DNA of 36,702 nt, taken from the NCBI GenBank assembly GCA_019429365.1, contig JAHYJD010000026.1, forward strand, positions 1 through 36,702. The letters are read 5' to 3'. The position numbers were made by a program, and so were the translations under genes. This DNA comes from Bacteroidales bacterium (lineage in GTDB: Bacteria; Bacteroidota; Bacteroidia; Bacteroidales; UBA7960). Each line of letters begins with the position of its first letter. Position 1 is the stretch's first letter. The notes below the pieces were generated by a model that saw only the letters and a list, made by a program, of their open reading frames with translations, had not been told where the DNA came from and ran no database searches. Of this stretch, positions 7,769 through 15,139 are shown one piece after another.

Positions 7769-8494
7769 ATGAGGTATAAATACCTAATTGTCTCAGGCAT
7801 TGTCCTGCTTTTCTTTATATCGTCTTGTATTGAAGATGACCTCAATAAACCCGTCAGGGTAGATGTGGAATTTTTATTGGAAGAGAACCCGCTGACTATA
7901 ACCTATCTGGATTTCACCAATGCTGTTGTAGCTTTGGATATGGTGAGGTTTTACGGGATCAGGCAAGTTGGTAACGATGTGTTTTTTACTTCGCGACCTG
8001 GCTTCTCGTTTGGAACCTTTGTAATTCCTGCCCACCAAAATTCCCGGAATGTCACTTATTTTGATGTGCCACAGGGTATTTATAGCATGATTCGCTGGGA
8101 TGCTGAATTAACCGAGATCAACGAAAATGTATATGATGATGAGTTAGTGGACAGTGACGATTTCGGGTTGATTTTTGAAGGTACCTACACCCGTCTGGAT
8201 GGATCGTCGGTGTTATTGTTCATCGCTGTCGACCCGTCGGTTTTATCTTTCGAAACACTAAATGCCGCGGGAAATAATGTCATCTCGCTTGAAAGCAAGA
8301 ATAAGTATACCGTTTCTTTTGAACTTAACCCTTATCTGGCTATGCAAGGGATATCGCGCAGTTTGTTAGAGCAGGCCGAAACAGACTCTGAAGATGATAT
8401 TGAGTTTATTGAGATTTCTTCGGATGAAAATGAAGAGCTTTTTGAACTGGTGTTGTTCAGGCTGGAAAAAACTTTTAAAGCTGTGATAAGGTAA
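7769..8494 (+). CDS. Putative lipoprotein, DUF4382-like, first gene of the ECF sigma operon
   Basis: A 241-residue lipoprotein of unknown function. Its signal peptide ends in lipobox FISSC with Cys20 as acylation site. The mature part is beta-rich (for example FDVPQGIYSMIRWDAEL) and ends in an acidic tail segment (EQAETDSEDDIEFIEISS) followed by an amphipathic stretch. The P-G-Y-x-x-I-R pattern recalls DUF4382 lipoproteins, but this is a weak assignment. The gene downstream of the sigma/anti-sigma pair (10542-11279) shares the same order of elements, so the two may be distant paralogues. It lies 10 bases before the sigma gene, so it is probably cotranscribed and may act as sensor, co-regulator or target. 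Confidence 0.75.
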   Translation: MRYKYLIVSGIVLLFFISSCIEDDLNKPVRVDVEFLLEENPLTITYLDFTNAVVALDMVRFYGIRQVGNDVFFTSRPGFSFGTFVIPAHQNSRNVTYFDVPQGIYSMIRWDAELTEINENVYDDELVDSDDFGLIFEGTYTRLDGSSVLLFIAVDPSVLSFETLNAAGNNVISLESKNKYTVSFELNPYLAMQGISRSLLEQAETDSEDDIEFIEISSDENEELFELVLFRLEKTFKAVIR

Positions 8495-8504
8495 TCGTCG
8501 TTTG

Positions 8505-9050
8505 ATGGCCAGGTACTTTGATTTAGAGGAGGAAAATATTATTTCGGGTTGCCTGGATGGAGACCGCAAATTCCAGGAACAGCTGTACAGGAAGTACATT
8601 GACGATATGTACAGGGTTTGTCTTACATACGAATCGGATCGGGAAACGGTGAAGGACATTTTGCAGGAAGCATTTGTGAAAGTATTCAGGAGTATTGGGA
8701 GCTACGACAGAACGGGCTCACTGAAGGGCTGGATAAGGCGGATCGTAGTAAACACCGCCATTGACCAATACAGAAAAAAAGCCAAGGTGGAAGAGTTTGT
8801 TGATATTGATGAAATTGCCAATGACGAGTCAGAAATAACGAGAGAACCCGACACAACGGAAAAAGAAGGAATTGACATTATTGCCCATGTGGATCGTCTA
8901 CCTAACGGGGCAAAAATGGTCTTTAACCTTTTTGCCCTCGAGGGATATTCGCATAAAGAAATTGCTCAAAAGCTGGGTATCAGCGAGGGAACCTCAAAGT
9001 CGCAATTCAGCAGGGCAAGAATGCTGTTGCAGCAATGGATTAAGAATTAA
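8505..9050 (+). CDS. ECF-type RNA polymerase sigma factor
   Basis: A 181-residue sigma-70 family protein with only regions 2 and 4. Region 2 spans about 24-92, with DILQEAFVKVFRSIGSYD for core binding and WIRRIVVNTAIDQYRKK for the -10 element. After an acidic linker (93-125), region 4 spans about 126-178, with the helix-turn-helix GYSHKEIAQKLGISEGTSK. The ATG at 8505 is preferred over the TTG just before it. It sits 10 bases after a lipoprotein gene and 5 bases before a membrane protein with an anti-sigma-like N-terminus, the usual arrangement of an ECF factor with its regulator. Promoter-like sites with the AAC...CGTC pattern occur before its own operon and before the next gene. Confidence 0.93.
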   Translation: MARYFDLEEENIISGCLDGDRKFQEQLYRKYIDDMYRVCLTYESDRETVKDILQEAFVKVFRSIGSYDRTGSLKGWIRRIVVNTAIDQYRKKAKVEEFVDIDEIANDESEITREPDTTEKEGIDIIAHVDRLPNGAKMVFNLFALEGYSHKEIAQKLGISEGTSKSQFSRARMLLQQWIKN

Positions 9051-9055
9051 CCAGA

Positions 9056-10351
9056 ATGAATCAGAAAGATCTGATAGAAAGATATAAGGAACAAGTGGCA
9101 GCCTCGAAAGAAACTGCCCCGTTTGATCTTTGGCCGGATATTTCCAGGAAACTTGATGTGGAGGAAATCTGGGACAATGTTTCGGCAAGGCTCGACCGTG
9201 AGGAAAAAAAGAAGCCCATTTGGCTTTGGGCTTCGTGGGCCGCAGTGCTGGTTGGGATTATCTTTTTGGGTTCGCTTTTCTTAATGGATATTAATAGCAA
9301 AAATCGCTCAGACAGGGAACTTGCCGGCGGACAACCCACCAATGGTTTGCCTGTTAATGCTGAAACGGATGAAGCCATTGATGAGCAAGTGGATATTCTG
9401 AAAATACAGGCTGCTGCCGATTCGACAATAATAATCCGTGAGGCTGCAACATCTTCCTCTTTGCTTGCCCTTGATGAGGGCAGTAAAATGGCTGACAATT
9501 CTGTAGATTCTTCTTCTTTTGAATACCGCAGGCAAGCCCGTGCTGATGATCTTTTGGCAGCAAGCCAGGTTTTTCCAGAAGAACAAAATCAATTTAAAAC
9601 CGAATATCTCAACCTGATTCAGCTCGCGCAGGTTTCGGTCGATGAGCCCGGTATTTTGAATAAAACCAAGTCTCTTCAGCTCCCTGAGCAGACAGTTGAC
9701 GACTTTTTTGCATTGGATGGCAGTTCACCGGTTCTGTCTTTTGGGCTTACCACAGCCATTAAAAATACCTGGCTTTTTAATCAGGAGACAATAGATGGGT
9801 TTAATGTAAATGTGCCTGGCAAAACCAACCTGAAGTTCTTTCCTGACCTTGGTCTAAATATAAGGTACCGCTTTATGCCTCAGTGGGCCTTTGAAGTGGG
9901 TGCCTTTTTTTCCTCCAGAACAGGTCAGAGTTATCAACAATTTATTTATGGCCGGTTTACCCAAAAAGAAATTGCTTTGAACTATATGCAGCTTGAACTG
10001 CTGGGCAGCCGGATGGCTAAAAAATCATTTGCTTATAACTCAACAGTAATTCAACCCAGAACCTCAGCCGGAATATACCTGGCAGGACTAAACACCGCCT
10101 CAGAAACCATTGGCGGTGAGCGTGAAAAAGTAATTGACCGGTATAATAATAATGACATTGGCTTTATACTGGGTCAGGATTTCGACATTAGCCTGGGATC
10201 AAACCTGACCCTTTCGCCCGGCCTTTGGCTCAAGTGGGGGCTTAAAAATGTGTATGCCGGCGAAGCTTACATTCCGGCTTCCCTTAAGGAAACCTATAAC
10301 AGAAGCATCGAATTCAGGATTTCAATTGATTATCATTTGAACACGCCTTGA
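9056..10351 (+). CDS. Anti-sigma-like membrane protein fused to an outer-membrane beta-barrel-like domain
   Basis: A 431-residue protein with three parts. Residues 1-52 are a charged, helical cytoplasmic segment containing FDLWPDISRKL and VSARLDREEKKK, the size and position of a short anti-sigma domain. One membrane helix follows at about 54-76 (WLWASWAAVLVGIIFLGSLF). After a low-complexity, Asp/Ser-rich periplasmic linker (about 80-220) comes a C-terminal region of about 200 residues with alternating strands, such as LGLNIRYRFMPQWAFEVGAF, ending in a strand (SIEFRISIDYHL). This resembles the small OMP_b-brl/PorT-like barrels of Bacteroidota. It probably holds the preceding sigma factor inactive and senses the envelope; membrane topology is inferred. 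It starts 5 bases after the sigma gene. Confidence 0.75.
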   Translation: MNQKDLIERYKEQVAASKETAPFDLWPDISRKLDVEEIWDNVSARLDREEKKKPIWLWASWAAVLVGIIFLGSLFLMDINSKNRSDRELAGGQPTNGLPVNAETDEAIDEQVDILKIQAAADSTIIIREAATSSSLLALDEGSKMADNSVDSSSFEYRRQARADDLLAASQVFPEEQNQFKTEYLNLIQLAQVSVDEPGILNKTKSLQLPEQTVDDFFALDGSSPVLSFGLTTAIKNTWLFNQETIDGFNVNVPGKTNLKFFPDLGLNIRYRFMPQWAFEVGAFFSSRTGQSYQQFIYGRFTQKEIALNYMQLELLGSRMAKKSFAYNSTVIQPRTSAGIYLAGLNTASETIGGEREKVIDRYNNNDIGFILGQDFDISLGSNLTLSPGLWLKWGLKNVYAGEAYIPASLKETYNRSIEFRISIDYHLNTP

Positions 10352-10442
10352 AATTCTTTTCCCTCCTTTGCGCTTTCCACCAGTTTTCCTGCGTGCTGAA
10401 CAGAAATTTCTTTTTCATGTTTATTTTTTTTAGTAAAAGTTC

Positions 10443-10467
10443 CAACCTTTTTTAAAAGCTTCCGTCC
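10443..10467 (+). promoter_or_regulatory. Candidate ECF sigma promoter B (CAACCTTT - 16 - CGTCC)
   Basis: CAACCTTTTTT at 10443-10453 and CGTCC at 10463-10467, with 16 bases between AAC and CGTC. It matches site A (7699-7724) at 10 of 11 upstream and all 5 downstream positions. A transcript would start near 10474, about 68 bases before the lipoprotein start, and would contain the hairpin at 10478-10496. Confidence 0.5.
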
Positions 10468-10477
10468 TCTTAATAGC

Positions 10478-10505
10478 AAGGCATAAAAACTGCCTTCGTT
10501 TTTTT
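10478..10505 (+). terminator. Weak hairpin with T-run downstream of the sigma operon / in the leader of the next gene
   Basis: AAGGCA (10478-10483) pairs with TGCCTT (10491-10496), followed by T7 at 10499-10505. The six-base stem is weak. It could end the sigma/anti-sigma transcript or attenuate the lipoprotein transcript if promoter B is used. Confidence 0.3.
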
Positions 10506-10541
10506 GCAAAATCAACAATTATTAATTAAATCTCCACAAAG

Positions 10542-11279
10542 ATGAAAACCAATGCTTTTTTAAAAACGGCAATTATTCCCATAATTCTTGCTTTAGTCCT
10601 AATGTCGTGCGAAAAGGAAAAACAGGGAGGGCTTACCCTTAAGTTTTCCGGCACAACCCCAACCAGTGGTTTGGCAATAAAATCATCCAATGCTGATGCA
10701 GTGGTAGTTATTGAGAGCTTCAAGATTAATATCGGTGAAATTGAACTTGAATTTCACGATGATCAGTTTATTTCTGATTCAATTGGCTGGGATGACGAGA
10801 TTGAACTGAAGGGGCCATTTGAAATTGATCTGATAAAAAATGGTGATGGAATGGTCACCACCATCCTCTCCAACGTTGAGCTGCCCCCGGCAGGATACGA
10901 AGAGATCGAATTTGAATTCAAGAAGAGCAGGAATTCAATATCTGAAATGTATCAGAAAACGGTGCTGGTAAAAGGAACCATCAATGGCGTTCCATTTGTA
11001 TACTGGACCGACGAAGAATTTGAGGTCGAAATTGAATTTGATGATGAGGTGTATGTTGACGAAGCCACCCTCGCAGTGGTTAATGTTTCTTTTAATATTG
11101 CTTCATTATTCGACCCGGCACAAGGTGGTATTAACATTGCCAACGCCACTGATGGAAATGGCAATGGCATCATCGAAATTTTTGAAGACGATCCGGATGG
11201 AAATGAGGATCTGGCTGAGAGGATTGAAGATCGCCTGGATGATATTATAGAGGCCTTTGAAGACCAGTATGATGATTAA
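10542..11279 (+). CDS. Putative DUF4382-like acidic lipoprotein
   Basis: A 245-residue lipoprotein of unknown function: signal peptide with lipobox VLMSC (Cys23), then a beta-rich domain whose segment EIDLIKNGDGMVTTILSNV followed by ELPPAGYEEIEFEF fits the DUF4382 pattern of NG, then L, then LPaGxYxxI. The C-terminus is strongly acidic, with a calcium-loop-like DGNGNGIIEIFEDDPDGNED and a helix of alternating acidic and hydrophobic residues. Domain order mirrors the lipoprotein at 7769-8494. An ECF-promoter-like site lies upstream and a strong bidirectional terminator downstream, so it is likely a monocistronic target of the neighbouring sigma factor. Likely anchored in the outer membrane; role unknown. 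Confidence 0.75.
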   Translation: MKTNAFLKTAIIPIILALVLMSCEKEKQGGLTLKFSGTTPTSGLAIKSSNADAVVVIESFKINIGEIELEFHDDQFISDSIGWDDEIELKGPFEIDLIKNGDGMVTTILSNVELPPAGYEEIEFEFKKSRNSISEMYQKTVLVKGTINGVPFVYWTDEEFEVEIEFDDEVYVDEATLAVVNVSFNIASLFDPAQGGINIANATDGNGNGIIEIFEDDPDGNEDLAERIEDRLDDIIEAFEDQYDD

Positions 11280-11302
11280 AAATAGTCTTCCCCCTCCCCA
11301 AT

Positions 11303-11335
11303 AAAAAACGGGCTGGAGTTTCCAGCCCGTTTTTT
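11303..11335. terminator. Bidirectional intrinsic terminator
   Basis: A perfect nine-base stem (CGGGCTGGA, loop GTT, TCCAGCCCG) is flanked by A6 on the left and T6 on the right. It therefore serves both the lipoprotein gene on the plus strand and the converging coiled-coil lipoprotein on the minus strand. Confidence 0.9.
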
Positions 11336-11359
11336 GTATTAACTTGTTGGCGAAAAGTT

Positions 11360-11800
11360 TTAATCATCGAGCAACTCTCTTACCTTTTTTGAAGTTTCGT
11401 TGGTTTTGGCACGAATCTGCCTGATGGTCTCCGAGGTCTGGTTGATGCGGTCGTCCCACTCTTCAATGCAACAGTCCCTTATCTCGTTAATTTCCTTAAC
11501 CACCAGGTTTTGTTGCTCTATCAGCACTTTTTTGGCCTCTTCAAGTTCTGTCTTTACCTCGCCGGTAGCTTCATCAATTTCGGTTTCCAGGTAGGCAATG
11601 CGCTCCTTAATGTCGTCGTTTACCTTTTCAAGATCGGCCATCACAGACTCCTTGACTTGCTTCAGTTTTTCCATTTTGGCTTTTTCTTCTTTGCTGGGGC
11701 CACAGGAAATCAATACCAAGGCAGCAACCATCATGGCAACAATCCCAGTTATTTTTGAAAATAACTTTCGTGTTTCATTTTTTTTCGGGTGTTTTTTCAT
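11360..11800 (-). CDS. Coiled-coil lipoprotein (paralogue 1)
   Basis: A 146-residue lipoprotein: a basic N-terminus and hydrophobic segment end in lipobox VLISC (Cys33), and the remaining ~110 residues form an almost unbroken charged heptad pattern with no proline (VKESVMADLEKVNDDIKERI and onwards), so a long coiled coil is expected. It ends in RAKTNETSKKVRELLDD. The next gene upstream (11986-12426) has the same plan and clear similarity, including ERIAYL, a central Trp-Asp and the terminal KTNE-S-KVRELL. The pattern recalls the sll1863-type stress-response proteins, but I am not sure of that family. Function is unknown; a periplasmic strut or spacer is possible. A 13-base palindrome lies about 90 bases upstream. 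Confidence 0.75.
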   Translation of the reverse strand: MKKHPKKNETRKLFSKITGIVAMMVAALVLISCGPSKEEKAKMEKLKQVKESVMADLEKVNDDIKERIAYLETEIDEATGEVKTELEEAKKVLIEQQNLVVKEINEIRDCCIEEWDDRINQTSETIRQIRAKTNETSKKVRELLDD

Positions 11801-11884
11801 AGGTCTGGCATTTTTGGTTTAATAATTATCCGGAAGGAACAATATTTTCGACTCAAATAAAGAACCGTCTGAACTATATGCGGC

Positions 11885-11897
11885 TCATTACTAATGA
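11885..11897. promoter_or_regulatory. 13-base palindrome TCATTA-C-TAATGA upstream of coiled-coil lipoprotein 1
   Basis: Six-base perfect arms around a single central base, 85-97 bases upstream of the start at 11800. It has the size of a dimeric repressor or activator site; nothing else supports that. Confidence 0.25.
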
Positions 11898-11985
11898 TTT
11901 AAGCGCCAACCAAAAAGAAAAAAACGTTACACTAATATAGTAAAAAATTTAAAGAGAAGCAGTTCAATGACATATTATGCCATAA

Positions 11986-12426
11986 TTATTCATCTTCCAA
12001 AAGTTCCCTGACTTTAAGTGATGCTTCGTTGGTTTTTGAGCGGACTTCAGAAACCACATTGTTGGTCTCAGCAACAACTGCATCCCAGGTATCGAGCGAG
12101 GCTTCCCTTACTTTTTCTAGTTCATTTTCTATGGTGCTGAGTTGAACTTGAAGGTCCTCCCTGGCTTCGAGGAGTTCTTCTTTTACATCTTCGCCGGCCT
12201 CCTCAATCTGGCTGTCGAGGTATGCTATCCTTTCTTCAAGGTCGTCCTTAATGTCGGCAAGGTCAGCGGTTACACTTTCCTTCACCTCATTAAGTTGCTC
12301 TTCCATAACTTTTTGCTGGCCTCCGCCTCCGCCACATGACCACATTAAAAGGGCTGAAAGCAAAATTACCACTAGTGCTGCAAATTGGGTTTTTTCAATA
12401 AGGAATTTAATACTTTTTGACTTCAT
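11986..12426 (-). CDS. Coiled-coil lipoprotein (paralogue 2)
   Basis: A 146-residue lipoprotein, the same length as its neighbour. The ATG at 12426 is chosen because it directly begins the signal peptide (MKSKSIKFLIEK, lipobox LLMWSC, Cys31); the upstream GTG at 12450 would add eight residues. After a glycine run (CGGGGGQQK) comes a proline-free coiled coil (VKESVTADLADIKDDLEERI) ending in RSKTNEASLKVRELLEDE. The two paralogues lie head to tail with a 185-base gap, too wide for simple translational coupling, so separate regulation is possible. A run of ten G on the plus strand (12483-12492) lies 57-66 bases upstream. Function unknown. Confidence 0.75.
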   Translation of the reverse strand: MKSKSIKFLIEKTQFAALVVILLSALLMWSCGGGGGQQKVMEEQLNEVKESVTADLADIKDDLEERIAYLDSQIEEAGEDVKEELLEAREDLQVQLSTIENELEKVREASLDTWDAVVAETNNVVSEVRSKTNEASLKVRELLEDE

Positions 12427-12482
12427 CACAATGGGTTTTGATTTATACACAAAAAATTCAAAAACAAAACCAGTCCCTGGTT

Positions 12483-12492
12483 GGGGGGGGGG
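12483..12492. repeat. Homopolymer tract of ten G/C in the upstream region of coiled-coil lipoprotein 2
   Basis: Ten consecutive G on the plus strand (C on the coding strand of the lipoprotein), in a 273-base intergenic stretch that is otherwise AT-rich. Tracts of this length can slip during replication and alter promoter spacing. An assembly error in length is also possible. Confidence 0.6.
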
Positions 12493-12699
12493 ATTAAAAA
12501 AATGAAACAGAAATTTGAACTGGGTTGTTTTAGAAAATCCCCCCTCAGGTATTCATTTGAATTACGAATTTAAGGAAAATATGCCGGCTGACGAAATTTA
12601 TGGCTGCTTAATTTCCCCGCAAAGGTCTTTTTCTCTTTTATCCAAAAGGGATTTGGATGTTTTAAGCATTGTAAGCCAGTAGAATAGCTTTTTGTTTTT

Positions 12700-13797
12700 T
12701 TATTTACCGGGTAAGACAATGTAAAATATTGTTCCAACCTTATTATCTGAAACAAAGTCTGCCTTGCCTTTTAGGTATTTTTCGGTAAGCAGTTTAATGC
12801 TGTAGGTGCCCCAGCCCCGGCCCCGTCCTTTGGTGGAAAAGGATTTCTGAAAAACTTGCAGCTTCACCTCCAGGGGCATTACCTGCTGGTTTTTCACAAA
12901 AATTCTGACGGTTTTGGCTTTGTGGTCGGTTTGCCAGTTAATTTCAACGCTATCCTTTGCTGGGCCGGCTTCCAGGGCGTTTTTAAGCATATTCATTAGC
13001 ACCTGTCGCAGCAGCGTTTTGTCGGTACGGATAACTTTTTTCCGGGCAGTGAACTTAATTTGTTTTTGCCTGAACTTTTGGTGATACTGCAGCGAGGTGA
13101 TTATTTCATTGATTAATATATCAAGTTGCACAGAGGCGGGTCGCACCAGCAATTCCTGGTTTTCGGCCGAGGTAATCAGTCGGTAGGCTTGTATCTCCTC
13201 GTCAATTCTTACGGATACATCTTTCAGTATCCTTTTGGTTTCTTCAGCATCCAATTCTTCATACACTTCCTGCAAGCCCGAGAGTATGGCCGAGGTGTTT
13301 TTCAGGTCGTGCAGAAAAATGCTTTCGAGCATCATACGGGCTTTGCGGTCGCTGATGTCTTCAATGGCCACAAATACAAAATGCTCTTCCCCATACATAA
13401 AGGGTTTGGTATGTACCTTCAGCGTAAGTGATTCTCCATCCTTGAGGGCTATTACGCATTCGCCCTGCCCGCTATCGCCCTCTTCGCTCAACTTAACGGT
13501 ATTGGCCAGTCCGCATACACGGCAGTAGGCCGTAGAACCGCAGCCATATTTTCCCTCCAGGGCATGAATGCAATCCAGGCATTCGCCCGGTCTGAGTCCC
13601 AGCAGTTCGTGCTGCTCTCTGCCGCTGGTTTCGGCCAGCAGGTCTTTGTTTACGTACACCACTTGCCTGGCGTCGTTTATGATCAGCAAAACCACTGGCA
13701 CATCTTCCAGCAATTTAGGAAAAAAAGGGCTCTGGATAATTTCCGAGGCCTGTCGGCGTATTTTTTCAGGCTGATATCGGATGGAGGGCTTAAACAT
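12700..13797 (-). CDS. PAS-domain sensor histidine kinase with five-cysteine cluster
   Basis: A 365-residue cytoplasmic kinase with no membrane segment. The ATG at 13797 fits a promoter placed just upstream; a longer in-frame N-terminus would run into that promoter. A PAS domain covers about residues 20-150 and carries five cysteines (73, 76, 86, 92, 95) in ECLDC and GCGSTAYCRVCG, suggesting a metal, Fe-S or redox sensor. The HisKA-like helix has FLHDLKN (His163). The HATPase part has an N-box, LMNMLKNALEAGP, but no DxGxG; the equivalent is VKNQQVM, followed by SFSTKGRGRGWGTYSIKLL. No response regulator is adjacent, so partner and output are unknown. Confidence 0.85.
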   Translation of the reverse strand: MFKPSIRYQPEKIRRQASEIIQSPFFPKLLEDVPVVLLIINDARQVVYVNKDLLAETSGREQHELLGLRPGECLDCIHALEGKYGCGSTAYCRVCGLANTVKLSEEGDSGQGECVIALKDGESLTLKVHTKPFMYGEEHFVFVAIEDISDRKARMMLESIFLHDLKNTSAILSGLQEVYEELDAEETKRILKDVSVRIDEEIQAYRLITSAENQELLVRPASVQLDILINEIITSLQYHQKFRQKQIKFTARKKVIRTDKTLLRQVLMNMLKNALEAGPAKDSVEINWQTDHKAKTVRIFVKNQQVMPLEVKLQVFQKSFSTKGRGRGWGTYSIKLLTEKYLKGKADFVSDNKVGTIFYIVLPGK

Positions 13798-13821
13798 GGG
13801 TTGGCCTTGGCAGTGTGCAGA

Positions 13822-13854
13822 CAAAAGTAAAAAAACATGCTGGTTTTTCACAAA
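13822..13854 (-). promoter_or_regulatory. Promoter of the sensor kinase (TTTG - 21 - TACTTTTG)
   Basis: On the minus strand the -33 TTTG (13851-13854) and -7 TACTTTTG (13822-13829) are 21 bases apart, giving a transcript that starts near 13815 and a short leader before the ATG at 13797. The -33 element lies within the T-run of the gapA terminator. Confidence 0.6.
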
Positions 13855-13899
13855 AAAAGAGACCGTCTCGCAGTGATGCTTTGAGACGGCCTCTTTTTT
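13852..13899. terminator. Bidirectional-looking terminator after gapA
   Basis: Arms 13858-13869 and 13883-13894 (AGAGACCGTCTC against GAGACGGCCTCT, one imperfect pair) form a 12-base stem, with A7 on one side and T6 on the other. On the minus strand it ends the gapA transcript immediately before the sensor-kinase promoter. Confidence 0.85.
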
Positions 13900-13918
13900 G
13901 GGCTGAGAAAATATCTGC

Positions 13919-14935
<1,017 letters not shown>

Positions 14936-14950
14936 TTAAATTTTTTGAAG

Positions 14951-15005
14951 ATGTAAAATTACAAAAAATCGCTGTCAATTTTGTTGCTTAAAGATAATTT
15001 TACAT
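14951..15005. promoter_or_regulatory. 11-base perfect inverted repeat in the gapA-exbB intergenic region
   Basis: ATGTAAAATTA at 14951-14961 and its exact reverse complement TAATTTTACAT at 14995-15005 are 33 bases apart. The minus-strand reading of the first arm, TAATTTTA, differs from the TAnnTTTG -7 box at one base and lies about 28 bases before the gapA start. It could be a pair of operator sites. Confidence 0.4.
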
Positions 15006-15071
15006 TGGCTTAACATTGTTTTTTGCCAGAAAGTGGTTGGAAGGAAACGTTATAAGTAGCCAAAACATTAT

Positions 15072-15079
15072 TATTTTTG
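15072..15079 (+). promoter_or_regulatory. -7 box (TATTTTTG) of the exbB operon
   Basis: An exact TAnnTTTG match 60 bases before the exbB start. No clear -33 element is visible at normal spacing. Confidence 0.4.
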
Positions 15080-15139
15080 CAGCGTATAAAATAAAACAGG
15101 TACCCTTCAGTTATCTAACTAAAACAAAAAAATTAGCAG

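Noticed and set aside
11881-12000. A transposon end or attachment site in the gap between the paralogous lipoproteins
   Set aside because: No terminal inverted repeats, target duplication or transposase remnants are seen.
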